A DNA stretch of 64,000 nt from Sphingomonas sp. HMP6 (GCF_013374095.1 NZ_AP022672.1:434001-498000), one strand, 5' to 3'; shown: positions 7,472 through 16,442, counted from the first letter of the stretch. Translations and numbers: made by a program. The notes: generated by a model not told the origin, from the letters alone.

Positions 7472-7742
7472 CGGTCGGGGCCTTCCGGGTAATGCGTGCC
7501 AGCGCGATAGCGACGAGCAGGATGACGGGCAGGGTCGAGGTCAACCACGCCGGGAGCAGCGCGCGCATATCTTGCGGCAGCGCGTTCCAGACTTCCGTGG
7601 CGGTGCCCGGGAACCATTGGACGAAGGCGGTCAGCAGCGCGCCAGCGGTCGCCATCTGCACCGAGGAAAACTTGAGGGCGCGGGTCCAGTCATCGACCAA
7701 GCGGGCGCGCAACCAGGCGCGCCACCGTGCGAGCAGCGTCAT
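7461..7742 (-). CDS. Putative holin (93 aa)
   Basis: Starts MTLLARWRAWLRARLVDDW, a basic amphipathic N-terminus, followed by two hydrophobic segments (about 30-46 and 68-83) with a short loop that includes LPQDMRALLPAWL. That layout and the position next to the endolysin match a class II-like phage holin. The ORF could be extended upstream, but the extension is Pro/Arg-rich noise. Confidence 0.75.
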   Translation of the reverse strand: MTLLARWRAWLRARLVDDWTRALKFSSVQMATAGALLTAFVQWFPGTATEVWNALPQDMRALLPAWLTSTLPVILLVAIALARITRKAPTDGK

Positions 7743-7773
7743 AGTCCAATTCCTTGGGTGGGAGGTACGCCGA

Positions 7774-7983
7774 TCAGGCGCGGTCGTATATTTCGGCAAT
7801 CTCGGCGGTCGCATAGACGACGACCGGCGGCGGGGCGGGCTTGGGCGGGACAGGGGCTGGCGACCACAGGCCGCACGCCGCGACGTAGCGGAGCCACCGC
7901 CGCCGCCTCACCATCTTCTCGATAGGCGCATACGCGAATATGAGTGCGCCGATCAGGATGAGGATCAAGCCCAGCCGGGTCAT
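7774..7983 (-). CDS. Small membrane protein in lysis cassette
   Basis: A 69-aa protein with one N-terminal transmembrane helix (GLILILIGALIFAYAPI), a basic stretch MVRRRRW and a Pro-rich middle. The ATG overlaps the upstream stop. It could be a second holin, a holin modulator or a pinholin antagonist; the sequence does not decide. Confidence 0.6.
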   Translation of the reverse strand: MTRLGLILILIGALIFAYAPIEKMVRRRRWLRYVAACGLWSPAPVPPKPAPPPVVVYATAEIAEIYDRA

Positions 7984-8252
7984 TGGTTTCGCTCCTTGGG
8001 CGCGAGCAGCACCTCGAGCTTCGATTCGATCCGCGCGGTACGGACATCGATCGTATTCAGCTTGTCCTTATCCTCGGAGCGGTCGCGGTCCCGCAGGTCC
8101 TCGCGTTGCTCAAGGATCGTTGTGCGCCGAGCGATATCCTCGTCGCGCGAGACGGAGCCGCCGAACCATGACGCGAACCCCAAGATGCTGATCGCGAGCG
8201 CGATGAAAGGGAGCCAGTCCTTCCAAGAGGGGCGAGGCGGAACGTCGGGCAT
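7980..8252 (-). CDS. XhlA/holin-like membrane protein with coiled coil
   Basis: A 90-aa protein with one hydrophobic helix (FIALAISILGFASWFGG) followed by a heptad-like charged segment (RRTTILEQREDLRDRDRSED...), predicted coiled coil. The overall pattern resembles haemolysin XhlA-like phage lysis proteins with the order of parts reversed. Ribosome site GGAG 6 nt upstream. First gene of the lysis cassette. Confidence 0.55.
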   Translation of the reverse strand: MPDVPPRPSWKDWLPFIALAISILGFASWFGGSVSRDEDIARRTTILEQREDLRDRDRSEDKDKLNTIDVRTARIESKLEVLLAPKERNQ

Positions 8253-8297
8253 CGGTGTCTCCGGATGATGTAGAGAGGTCGGTAAAAACGCGGCCGA

Positions 8298-8478
8298 TCA
8301 GAAGAGCCAGTAATTCATCCAGGCGAATTGCCCGGCAGCATTGGAATCGCTGTTGATCTCGATCGAGTCACCGACGGCCAACTCGCCGGGGCGTGGATTG
8401 CTGTTAGGGTCATGGCGCAATATACCAGCCAGCGGCGAGACCCGCCTTCGCGATGTGCAAACGTGCAGCAGTTGCCAT
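8298..8478 (-). pseudogene. Small tail-associated protein gene, frameshifted
   Basis: The ATG at 8478 behind GGAG opens MATAARLHIAKAGLAAGWYIA and then stops at once. In the shifted frame the sequence continues as HDPNSNPRPGELAVG... through INSDSNAAGQFAWMNYWLF to a stop at 8298. Both halves read like one coherent protein joined by a one-base loss near 8410. It lies between the collagen-like tail gene and the lysis genes. Confidence 0.55.
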
Positions 8479-8507
8479 GATGTAAATCTCCGAACGTCAG
8501 GAAGGAA

Positions 8508-9617
8508 TCACGCGCCGTAGGTGACGCGGACGAGAACGCTTTCGAGTGTCATCGTCTCGCCCGTGTTGGTGAGCTGCCCGGTGATGGTCAGCGAGACGGG
8601 CGCAGTCGTATCGACTGCCGATGTGATGATGCTGGCGGTGAAATTGCCGACGCCCGAATTTGCCCCCGGAGCGCCTACTTGCGAGGAAGTCGAATTGCGG
8701 TTCTGGATTTTGACAATCGATTGCGTGACGGCGGTCGTGGTCCCGGCTTGCGTGTAATAGGCCGTCCCGCCGAACTTGACGCGCATCGTCTTCGTGTTTG
8801 CGCTGTTCGTGAACGTCCACAGCGGGATGATCTCGACGCTGCCGTTCGGCCCCATCGCATTCGCCGGGATGGTGATCGTGCCGGTCGAGAAGGTCGTCTC
8901 GGTCGTGGTGCCCGTGATCGGAGTGGATGCCGCGCCATTTAGCAGCGCCAGCGTCTGCGTTACCGAGAGCGCAGTTCGTGCCGCCGCTGCCGTTCCGCCC
9001 CCAGTGCCGCCCTGCGCGATCGAGAGCGGCGTTGTGAGGCCGGTCAGCGAAGTGATGTCGCTGTTTGCGCCCGCTGGCACCGAGGGTCCCTGCGGACCTG
9101 CCGGCCCCGGCACGGTACTCGCGGGGCCGGTCGGACCTGTTGGACCGGTCGGACCTGCCGGCCCCGGCACGGTACTCGCGGGGCCTACGGCGCCGGTGCT
9201 CACAACGATCAGCGTCTCGGTCGAGACGGAAAACGTCGCATCGTCGTAAGCGGCGGATGAATACGTGCCGGTTCCGGGGTTCGGCGCCGCATCGGCAACA
9301 TAGATCGAGCCGGACAGCATCGGCCCTTTGCCGTCGGTATAGGGCTCACCGATTTCCCAACACGAACTGGCCGGGATTGTGCCCGGCAGCGTCCCATCGA
9401 ACACGAACGCGGCATAGTCGCTGATCGCGTCGGTCGCGATTGTCCCCGTCTGCTGGACCGTCGCGAGGCCGCTCCGAAAAATCGAGAAGACGAGTTTGCG
9501 CCCGGTGAGTGAAGCATAGGAGCCGCTGTTGTCACGGACCCGAAGCCGCATCCGGTACGGCGCGCCGATAGCCAGGCGCAATTCCGCCGAAACCGGATTG
9601 ATGCCGATCGATTTCAT
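8508..9617 (-). CDS. Collagen-like phage tail/fibre protein
   Basis: A 369-aa protein. The N-terminal ~140 residues are beta-rich and may be a baseplate-binding BppU-like domain. A short collagen-like stretch with G-P-x/G-x-x triplets (about 145-185) follows, then a C-terminal beta-rich domain. Trimeric fibre architecture is expected. RBS GAGGA upstream of ATG. The collagen block contains an internal near-duplicate of ASTVPGPAGP. Confidence 0.8.
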   Translation of the reverse strand: MKSIGINPVSAELRLAIGAPYRMRLRVRDNSGSYASLTGRKLVFSIFRSGLATVQQTGTIATDAISDYAAFVFDGTLPGTIPASSCWEIGEPYTDGKGPMLSGSIYVADAAPNPGTGTYSSAAYDDATFSVSTETLIVVSTGAVGPASTVPGPAGPTGPTGPTGPASTVPGPAGPQGPSVPAGANSDITSLTGLTTPLSIAQGGTGGGTAAAARTALSVTQTLALLNGAASTPITGTTTETTFSTGTITIPANAMGPNGSVEIIPLWTFTNSANTKTMRVKFGGTAYYTQAGTTTAVTQSIVKIQNRNSTSSQVGAPGANSGVGNFTASIITSAVDTTAPVSLTITGQLTNTGETMTLESVLVRVTYGA

Positions 9618-9722
9618 CTGTTTTCCTCGATTGAGCAGAGTTAAGCGGCGGAGCCAGTCATGGCGCTGCCGTTCAGGTACATCAAACCACTGATGGTCAG
9701 CAGCGCGGCCGCGGCGCAGAAG

Positions 9723-9860
9723 CTATTGCGGCGAGCCGTCGGGGTTTGTGCATTTTCTGCAATCCTTGATGTCAGTCGAGTAATTGCCCTGCGGCGTCGC
9801 TGGGGGCTGGGCATTGCAAGCGGCAAGCGCGAGGACGGCAGCGAACATCAGATACTTCAT
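9723..9860 (-). CDS. Small lipoprotein (45 aa)
   Basis: A short gene with a strong AAAGGAG ribosome site. It encodes MKYLMFAAVLALAACN...: signal peptide, lipobox LAAC with the lipid Cys at residue 15, then a 30-residue mature part with CRKC. It is wedged between the tail adhesin and the collagen-like gene. Phage small lipoproteins at such sites can block superinfection, but nothing here proves that role. Confidence 0.65.
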   Translation of the reverse strand: MKYLMFAAVLALAACNAQPPATPQGNYSTDIKDCRKCTNPDGSPQ

Positions 9861-9899
9861 CGGTATTCTCCTTTGCTTCGTGGGTGGTTTCGGGAAGGA

Positions 9900-12800
9900 T
9901 CAAGCGGCGGTGCCGGTCATCGTGCCGCTGTTTGAGACAGTGACCGCGTTGCCATTTTTCCGGACGGCGTAGCCAGCCGCTCCGCTCGTTCCGCCGGTCG
10001 ATGAACCGCCAGCAGCGCCAAATCCGCCGCCCGCCGCGCCAGCGCCAGCGCCCGCTGCACCCGCCGCGCCGCCAGCACCGCCGCCGCTGGTCGTGCCTGC
10101 GGAGCCGTTTCCACCGCTGGTGGTATTGCCGCGAAAACCGCCGGCGCCGGCTCCGTTTGGAGCGCCACCGCCACCGCCGCCGCCGCCATCGCGCGAAGGC
10201 TCTGCGCCGCCGGTGAAGTAGGACGCGCCGCCGCCGCCGCCGCCGCCGCCAGCGCGCAGCGTGCCGCCGCTGTTGATCGTGATGCCGCCGGTCATCGGCA
10301 CCTGGACATAAATCGCGTCACCGCCGCCCGCGCCATTGCCGGAATTTCCGGCCCCACCGGCACCGCCCCCGCCGTCAACGATACCGCCGCTTTGGACGAC
10401 AAGCGTGAGCGCGATCGTATAGCTGCTTGTCGGCCAGTTACCGGTGTCGATACCGATCCCGCCGCTGGAAAGACCTCGGATCGTGACGCCGCTTGGCACA
10501 TTGAACGTGATCGTCGCATTGGAAAATCCGGTGTACCCCGCCGCATCGGCCACAGTCCGCAGGTTGATCGCAGCGCCAGAGGTCAGCGCCAGCGTCGCTG
10601 CGAACGCGCCTGGCGGGGTTGCTGGCGTTCCAGCAGACCCCGGAGCGGAGATCACACCCCAATAGGCGTTGGCCGAGCTCGTGCCGCTGGGCGCTTGGTT
10701 GCTGAAATTATCTTGGAGCGCGGTGTATGTGCCGCCGTTGAACCCGACGTTGTTCGTCACATAATAGACCGTCGAGCTGCTATACGTCCCGACCGGCGCG
10801 TTGGTCGAGATTGCGCGAGGTGCCGCCCAAATGCCGATCAGGCTTCCCATCGCATCGAAATAGCCAAGGCTTTGCCAGAGCGTATCGGTGCCAGCAGGGA
10901 TCGAGTCGATCCAACCAGCTGGAGCATTGCCGGTCGGGGTCGCAGGCGTTGGTAGCGAGCGCAGATAGATGCCGCGCTGGGTCGTGCCGGGGCGGCCAGT
11001 GATCGCAGCGCGGAACAGCGAGAGCTTGGTATAGACGTCGGTGAATTTGGCGACAAACGTGGCTGCTACAATCGGCGTGTCGGTCAACGGGTCGGTCCAC
11101 GAAGGCGTCAGCCCTGTGAGATAGGCCGTCAGGGCCGCCACAGCAGCATCAGCGGTGGCCTTACTCGAGGTTAGGTCGGCAGGTGACCCTAAAGCGGTAT
11201 AGCGGGCGTCCAGCGCCGCCAGATCGTTAAGGATCGCTTGATAGTCGAGGTTCGTGCGTTGCTTCTCGCTCCCTCGGCTCAAGATCGAGTCCGAGGTGAT
11301 CGCCGCGATGTCATTCAGCGCGGCCTGGAAGCGCGAGGCCGCGTTCGGGACCGCGATTGAATAAATGGCGACCGTCGAAATATCCTGCAGCGCCCCGCCG
11401 AAGATATTGAACGACGGCAGCTTGACGTAGATCGTGTCGCCGATGACAGCCTGGTCGTATCCGAACTTGAAGATCGCATCGTCGAGCCGCGCGAATTTCG
11501 CGCCGCTGGCGTGCGCCGCAGGGGCGGTGCCGCGCTGGCCGCGCGCAAGCGGGGCGAGCGAATAGCGGTTTGCGCCGGTCAGCGTGGCGTTCTGGTAACC
11601 GATGACCTCGCCGTCGATGATCGCCAGCGTTGCGCCCGACGCCATCCCGGCGGCAGTCGTCCCGCTCAACGTGCCGAGGCTCGTGCTCAAATCGACGGCC
11701 AGCGTGTTCACCGTGTCGGGATCGGCGTGACTGGCAAGCGCGGCGGTCAAGGTGCCATAGCGGGCCGGTCCTTCGATGCGGCCGACGCGGGAATACGCGA
11801 TGTTGTCGCCGCTGATCCAGACTTCGCAGCCGCCCCATGTCGCCGAGGTCGATGCCGCAGCGAGCCAGATTTCGGAATTGAATCCGGAGAGGTTTGTCGG
11901 TGCGAGGAACAGGAACGGAGCCGAGACGCTTCCCGGCGCGACCGCAGCGTTGGGGCTGTAGCCGCTACCGGAATGCGACGAATAGGTTGCGGCCGACGCG
12001 GTTGCCCCGGGCACGCCTTCCGCCACGAAGGACAGCTTGCCATCCTCGTCCTCGGTGATTTCCTTGATCCGGACGAGCACCCGCGTCAGCTTCAACTCGT
12101 CGGTCGTGGTTGTCAGGGTGACCAGACTCGTCGGCTCGAGCAGCACAAAGTTCCACGGCAGCGAGAACGTGTATTCCTCGCGGACGTACAGCGCGCGTTG
12201 CAGGATGAGCTGCACGACGTTCTGGGCGACCGCCGGATCGCAGATCGCGTGGAGCGAAATCGGGTCCTGTTTCCGTGCCCCGAATTCGATGATGTTGCCG
12301 AGGTCATAGGCGGGCGCGATCGCCGTATTGTATTGGTGCCCCCGGTCCAGAAACTCCACCTGGGCCTGATTGAAAGCCTCGGTCTGATCGATGATGGCGA
12401 GGCGAACGGGGATATCGTCATCCTCGAAATCGTCCTCGGTCAGGTCGTATGCCGGCGTCATGTCCGGCGTCCATGTCACCCCGTTCGCGGTCGCGGCAGC
12501 ATCGCCGTAGGGCCGAATTTTCAAGACGCCTTCCGACCAATAGATCGCCGAATTGGTGCATTGCATCCACTCGAGGATCGACGTGTTCGCGGGCTGTTGA
12601 GACTCGAGCACCGGGGACAGCAGCAGGTTGCTCGCGCGGCAATAGAGCGAATAATCGGAGAGGTCGCCGAGCAGCCCCGCACCCCAGCCCGGCACGCCCT
12701 TGGAAGGCGAAGTCAGGAAGTCGGTGATGATGTCCTTCGGGTCCGCATCGACCACGCCGCCGCCCAGCTGGATCGCGAAATCCACCTCGAAGCTGTGGTT

Positions 12801-13268
12801 CGGAAGCGTCGCCGAGTCCGCGAGCAGATAGTCCTGCGCATAGACATAGGCGATGCCGGAATAGTTGAGCGCCTGCGCCGGGAACCGCGATGTCAGATAG
12901 CCCCAGACCGGTTGTGTCGTGGTGCCGGTGGCCAGGCTCAAGCCAGCCTGGGCGAGCGCCGTGCCGCCGGTAAAAACCGAGGTATCGCGGTACACGGTGA
13001 CGATGTTCGGGATGACCCCCTCGCCGAGTGCGAGGATGATCGACGCCGTGTACGTGAAGGTCGTGTCCTTCGTGCCCCCGCCAAGGCCCTTTCCGGTCCG
13101 TGTCGTGACGGTGTGCGAAATCGCGTTGAAGCCGCCGTACCAGATCAGGTTGGCGCGCGTGATCCGACCCCGACCCCAGCCCATATTGATCGGCAAGCCA
13201 AGCGACGACGACTGCACCGCCAACGAGTTCAATTTTGTCGCGGTGGTCGAGGTGGTCTTGCCGCCCAT
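9900..13268 (-). CDS. Tail-tip/host-specificity protein with poly-Gly adhesin C-terminus
   Basis: A 1122-aa protein. Residues 1 to about 450 resemble the phage tail-tip family that assembles on the baseplate hub (MGGKTTSTTATKLNSLAVQSS start, later NHSFEVDF, DIITDFLTSP). The central part is made of beta-sandwich repeats. The last ~170 residues are glycine-dense with runs of up to eight Gly (about 960-1100), like the polyglycine-II receptor-binding module of S16 gp38-type adhesins; this part probably sets receptor specificity. It is the largest gene in the prophage and ends the tail-assembly group. Confidence 0.85.
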   Translation of the reverse strand: MGGKTTSTTATKLNSLAVQSSSLGLPINMGWGRGRITRANLIWYGGFNAISHTVTTRTGKGLGGGTKDTTFTYTASIILALGEGVIPNIVTVYRDTSVFTGGTALAQAGLSLATGTTTQPVWGYLTSRFPAQALNYSGIAYVYAQDYLLADSATLPNHSFEVDFAIQLGGGVVDADPKDIITDFLTSPSKGVPGWGAGLLGDLSDYSLYCRASNLLLSPVLESQQPANTSILEWMQCTNSAIYWSEGVLKIRPYGDAAATANGVTWTPDMTPAYDLTEDDFEDDDIPVRLAIIDQTEAFNQAQVEFLDRGHQYNTAIAPAYDLGNIIEFGARKQDPISLHAICDPAVAQNVVQLILQRALYVREEYTFSLPWNFVLLEPTSLVTLTTTTDELKLTRVLVRIKEITEDEDGKLSFVAEGVPGATASAATYSSHSGSGYSPNAAVAPGSVSAPFLFLAPTNLSGFNSEIWLAAASTSATWGGCEVWISGDNIAYSRVGRIEGPARYGTLTAALASHADPDTVNTLAVDLSTSLGTLSGTTAAGMASGATLAIIDGEVIGYQNATLTGANRYSLAPLARGQRGTAPAAHASGAKFARLDDAIFKFGYDQAVIGDTIYVKLPSFNIFGGALQDISTVAIYSIAVPNAASRFQAALNDIAAITSDSILSRGSEKQRTNLDYQAILNDLAALDARYTALGSPADLTSSKATADAAVAALTAYLTGLTPSWTDPLTDTPIVAATFVAKFTDVYTKLSLFRAAITGRPGTTQRGIYLRSLPTPATPTGNAPAGWIDSIPAGTDTLWQSLGYFDAMGSLIGIWAAPRAISTNAPVGTYSSSTVYYVTNNVGFNGGTYTALQDNFSNQAPSGTSSANAYWGVISAPGSAGTPATPPGAFAATLALTSGAAINLRTVADAAGYTGFSNATITFNVPSGVTIRGLSSGGIGIDTGNWPTSSYTIALTLVVQSGGIVDGGGGAGGAGNSGNGAGGGDAIYVQVPMTGGITINSGGTLRAGGGGGGGGASYFTGGAEPSRDGGGGGGGGAPNGAGAGGFRGNTTSGGNGSAGTTSGGGAGGAAGAAGAGAGAAGGGFGAAGGSSTGGTSGAAGYAVRKNGNAVTVSNSGTMTGTAA

Positions 13269-13269
13269 G

Positions 13270-13395
13270 TTACAGGCCGAGCAGAACGCGAAGCAGGTTC
13301 ACGTCGCGCCGCAGCTTCTGGACCTGCGCCCCGCGCGCCCAGACCATGATGGCGAGCAAAACGACGCAGATCGTGATGACGATATCGAACAGCAT
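13270..13395 (-). CDS. Small membrane protein (41 aa)
   Basis: The ATG overlaps the NlpC/P60 stop (TAATG) behind GAGGA. It encodes one transmembrane helix (DIVITICVVLLAIMVW) followed by a basic coil (QVQKLRRDVNLLRVLLGL). It ends two bases before the tail-tip start codon. Conserved small membrane ORFs are not usual at this point of a tail operon; role unknown. Confidence 0.55.
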   Translation of the reverse strand: MLFDIVITICVVLLAIMVWARGAQVQKLRRDVNLLRVLLGL

Positions 13396-13835
13396 TATCG
13401 GTCCTCGAATAGAGTGAAGAATTTGACGGCGCGGCTGCGCAGTTCCTCGTCGCGGTCGGCGTTGCCGCGAAGGACGCCGTTCCCAGCGATGACAGCGTGG
13501 ATGACTTCGGGGAGGGCGATGACGATCGCACCGTGACTGAAGCAGCGCCCGAACTTCCAGATCGCGAAGTCACCGGGGCCCACCGCCGCGCGCTCAATCT
13601 CGCGGGCATAGGTGCGAACCCAGCCGAGATATTGTTCCTCGTCCCGGTGCAGCATCCATTGCGGATTATAGTCCGGCTCGATGTGTGGGATCATGCCCGC
13701 GGCTTCGTACACGGCGGCCGGAAATTGGGCACAGTCCACCCCGACGCCCTTGATCCGGGCGCGTTCGTGATACGGCGTCAATTCCCATGACAGGGCTTCG
13801 GTGACGACGGCGGCGCGCCGCGGATCGCGGGTCAA
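13395..13835 (-). CDS. NlpC/P60-type tail peptidase
   Basis: A 146-aa protein with catalytic Cys in GVDCAQF (about residue 35) and His in FSHGAIVI (about residue 101), the NlpC/P60 pattern of tail-tip peptidases in phages and gene transfer agents. It likely cuts peptidoglycan peptides during DNA entry. The start is TTG, overlapping the upstream stop as TTGA; no better start is available without losing the conserved N-terminus. Confidence 0.85.
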   Translation of the reverse strand: MTRDPRRAAVVTEALSWELTPYHERARIKGVGVDCAQFPAAVYEAAGMIPHIEPDYNPQWMLHRDEEQYLGWVRTYAREIERAAVGPGDFAIWKFGRCFSHGAIVIALPEVIHAVIAGNGVLRGNADRDEELRSRAVKFFTLFEDR

Positions 13836-14692
13836 CCGAACGCCGTTTCGGGCACAGGCACGAAGTCGGTGCCCTTGCGGTTGAGCAGGTTGTTGAACCG
13901 CGTGCCGCAGCGCGAGATGGTGAGGTCGCAGCCGGGGATGACGCTGAACGTGTTTCCCGCGATCGGCAGCGCGGGCAAGGCGCGGACGAACTGGAAGCCG
14001 CCGGCACCGTCGTTGCTGCGCACCGTCGCCGCGATGCCGGTGAGCGGGCCGGAGGTGAAGGTGACCCGGCCTTGTGCAAAATCCCCCGCAGTCGTCGTCA
14101 TGCCGGATGAAAACCCGGTGAGTGTCGGCGTGCCGCTGATCGTGCCGGTCTGGGCGTAGGTCGCCGGGAGCAGCGTGCAGCCCGCATCATACGGGGAGTG
14201 GAGGCAAGCGGCCTGATAGAGGTTCGCCGGCATGTTGGCGTTGAGGTAGGCGGTCCACGACGAGATTGTCAGTTGCGCCTCGCTCCCGCCGACCACCGGC
14301 ACCGATGTCAGCTTGCCGGAAAAGCGCAGCACCGTGCCGACGACGGGCAGGTTCCAGTCGGTCAGGAACGCGCGGTCGAGCCGGACGTTCGCACCGTCCA
14401 GCCCGCGCTTTGCGATGAACGGGATGATCGGTGTCCCGTTGATTAGGTCGGCCGAATCCGCGGTGATCGTCACCTCAAGCGTGGCGACCTCGAGGCCGAT
14501 CTTTTCGGTGATCGCGTTGCGGCTGATACCGGGGCCGAGCGCGAAGGTCTGTCCGCCGGATACCAACTTCACGTCGGCGCCGGACCACCGGATGACGGTG
14601 CCGCCGTTGAGGGTGATCGTCCACAGGTCCGCGGTCTGGAAATCGACGCCGCTGTTGAGCAGCGCCAGCAGCGGCGCGGAAGCGGTTTTCAT
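13832..14692 (-). CDS. DUF2163/BR0599-family tail (baseplate hub) protein
   Basis: A 286-aa protein starting MKTASAPLLALLNSGVDF with a WSGADVKL... beta-rich N-terminal part and a C-terminal CDLTISRCGTRFNNLLN segment, a signature of DUF2163 proteins in siphophages and gene transfer agents. The start overlaps the upstream stop (TGATG). In known systems it forms the hub between the distal tail and the peptidase/tail-tip proteins encoded next, which matches this order. Confidence 0.85.
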   Translation of the reverse strand: MKTASAPLLALLNSGVDFQTADLWTITLNGGTVIRWSGADVKLVSGGQTFALGPGISRNAITEKIGLEVATLEVTITADSADLINGTPIIPFIAKRGLDGANVRLDRAFLTDWNLPVVGTVLRFSGKLTSVPVVGGSEAQLTISSWTAYLNANMPANLYQAACLHSPYDAGCTLLPATYAQTGTISGTPTLTGFSSGMTTTAGDFAQGRVTFTSGPLTGIAATVRSNDGAGGFQFVRALPALPIAGNTFSVIPGCDLTISRCGTRFNNLLNRKGTDFVPVPETAFG

Positions 14693-16179
14693 CAGCGTTT
14701 CACCGTGATTAAGGCGAGGCCCGCTTGCGACCACAGCCCCTGCATCAGCTGGCTTGCATCCATGTCGTCTTGCTCGAACCGGACCAGAAACATGTAGGCA
14801 CCGGTCCACGTCAGAGCGGCGCCGGCGGCGGGAGCGGTGGCGAAGGTGACGGTCCCGCCGTAGTTCACGGTCGTCGTCGCAAGCGTGCCAGCGACCTTCG
14901 CCTTGCAGGAGATGACCGAGCGCACCGGCTCCGTGAACAGGATCGCCCCGGCCCCGCCGGTCCGCATCAGCTGGAACGTCGTGGTCGTGCCGTCGCCGGT
15001 GCCGAAAGCCTGATCGACCACCGCGTTATCGAAGGCGTCGAAATAGGAGAATTCGGTATATTGCCCGGCGTTGGCGTTAAAGAACGCGAAGAGCCGCTGC
15101 AATTCCGGGTAGGCGACGGTATCGCGCAAAACCTCGTGGCCGATCTTGAAGCGCCAGCGCGGGTAGGCCCATTGCTTGCGCCGCCGTTCGCGGCCCGATG
15201 CCGCCGTCGCGATCTTGGTGTTCCAGATCGGGGTTTTCAGCGCCGGGAACATTTGGCCCGGCAGTAGCGGGAAGATCGATGGATTGTTGAAGGTATCGGG
15301 GACCGTAACGCCAACGCCGAGGACGCCGGTGATCCAAGGCCGGTTGAGGTTCGTTGGCACCACCGAGACGCCGCCGGCGATGACCGTCACAACGTCCTGC
15401 GTCGAACCATCGTCGAACGTGTAGCGCGCGGTGATCGTGCCGTTGGGTACGCCGAACGAGCTCCAGTCGAGCGTCAGAACATCGGCTGGGCGGGTAGCTG
15501 CTGCACTCGTCGTCGGGATGCGCGATGTCGGCTTCGAGCCAGCTTCAAACTGGAAACCCTTGAGGTCAAATCCGGCGGTCGTGACGCCGGTATGGGACGA
15601 ATTGTTGTTGTTGTTGGTCGTCGACCCGAGAGCAAACGGACCGGTCGAGGCAGAATTCGTGTAAATCATCGAGCAGCGAAATTCTGTGGCAGAAACCCGC
15701 TCAGCGACGGCGCCGGTTACGTTGGTTCCAAAGATGACGGTCGTGCCAGCCGCCAGATCGTAAATCGCTGACCCTGCCCCGCCCGGTGTGTTTAACAGCA
15801 AGTATCGCGTAGGACTTCCACTCGCCAGCTTCGCGACGACGGACATGCACGAAACAGCGCCGTAGCTAAAGGTTTGCCTTACTTCATGAAAGCCCGAAGC
15901 GGTCGTCTCGCGGATGCCGGTGGCCGTTCCCGTCATCAGGTTGAAGGTGTACGCAGCGTTTGAGAAATCGTCGCTGTACAGCGCAGCATTGGTAGCGGCT
16001 GGCTCGAGCAACAGCCCGCGATATGCCAGCGTGTACGGGTTGTAATCGAAGCGCGCGACGTTCGTGCCCGCAGCAACGAGCGCGCCGGACGAATTGTAAT
16101 AGGTCGCCGACCCAGCCGCGCGGGCGAGCGTCGCCCCGGACGGAAGGACGCCAGCGGAAAAGTCGAAGCCTATTGCCAT
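14692..16179 (-). CDS. Lectin-like domain fused to DUF2460 distal tail protein
   Basis: A 495-aa protein from the ATG at 16179. An in-frame ATG at 16215 lies inside a terminator hairpin and is less likely. Residues 5 to about 240 form a carbohydrate-binding-like module (GSATYYNSSGALV, RGLLLEPAATNAALYSDDFS, then FEAGSKPTSRIPT). Residues about 300-495 are DUF2460, with RRRKQWAYPRWRFKIG and FDAFDN. DUF2460 proteins are normally about 200 aa and encode the distal tail ring, so the N-terminal module is an addition. Confidence 0.85.
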   Translation of the reverse strand: MAIGFDFSAGVLPSGATLARAAGSATYYNSSGALVAAGTNVARFDYNPYTLAYRGLLLEPAATNAALYSDDFSNAAYTFNLMTGTATGIRETTASGFHEVRQTFSYGAVSCMSVVAKLASGSPTRYLLLNTPGGAGSAIYDLAAGTTVIFGTNVTGAVAERVSATEFRCSMIYTNSASTGPFALGSTTNNNNNSSHTGVTTAGFDLKGFQFEAGSKPTSRIPTTSAAATRPADVLTLDWSSFGVPNGTITARYTFDDGSTQDVVTVIAGGVSVVPTNLNRPWITGVLGVGVTVPDTFNNPSIFPLLPGQMFPALKTPIWNTKIATAASGRERRRKQWAYPRWRFKIGHEVLRDTVAYPELQRLFAFFNANAGQYTEFSYFDAFDNAVVDQAFGTGDGTTTTFQLMRTGGAGAILFTEPVRSVISCKAKVAGTLATTTVNYGGTVTFATAPAAGAALTWTGAYMFLVRFEQDDMDASQLMQGLWSQAGLALITVKR

Positions 16180-16200
16180 TGCGCGGTTCGATCCTGAATC

Positions 16201-16228
16201 AAAAAGGGCGGCCATTGCTGACCGCCCT
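16201..16228 (-). terminator. Intrinsic terminator before the DUF2460 gene
   Basis: The arms AGGGCGG and CCGCCCT (7 bp) are followed by TTTTT on the minus strand. It is placed between the repressor gene at 16257-16442 and the distal tail gene, so it stops repressor transcription while late transcripts must read through. Confidence 0.75.
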
Positions 16229-16256
16229 CGTGGGTGCGTGGTGCGGGCGAAAGCCG

Positions 16257-16442
16257 CTATGTCTTCAAGCCAGCCTCAACGAGGCGACGAATGGCTTCTG
16301 GTCGCGAAAGGCCGCTCGGCTCGCGCCAAGCATCTAATCGAGCCAGCTGTTCAGCGGGCAGGCGAACCAGAACGCCCTCCTGCCGCCCCCCAGTAGAGGG
16401 ACGCCCGCGCTTTTTTGGGATATCCAGTATTGACCCGCTCAT
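16257..16442 (-). CDS. Ribbon-helix-helix repressor (Arc/Mnt-like)
   Basis: A 61-aa protein, MSGSILDIPKKRGRP at the N-terminus then EGVLVRLPAEQLARLDAW...SRPEAIRRLV. The beta strand with alternating residues followed by two helices is the ribbon-helix-helix fold. It is divergent from the antirepressor operon and its start codon is flanked by inverted GGGATATCC boxes, so autoregulation and control of the antirepressor are likely. This mirrors mnt/arc-ant of phage P22 immI. Confidence 0.8.
   Translation of the reverse strand: MSGSILDIPKKRGRPSTGGRQEGVLVRLPAEQLARLDAWREPSGLSRPEAIRRLVEAGLKT

Noticed and set aside
9641..9826. 61-aa minus-strand ORF overlapping the small lipoprotein gene
   Set aside because: Its N-terminal half is the lipoprotein gene in another frame, with no ribosome site. 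Its end (MYLNGSAMTGSAA) resembles the tail-tip C-terminus and may be a remnant, but that is too short to support.
11511..13349. 612-aa plus-strand ORF
   Set aside because: Complement of the tail-tip gene; no ribosome site and low-complexity Arg/Asp composition.
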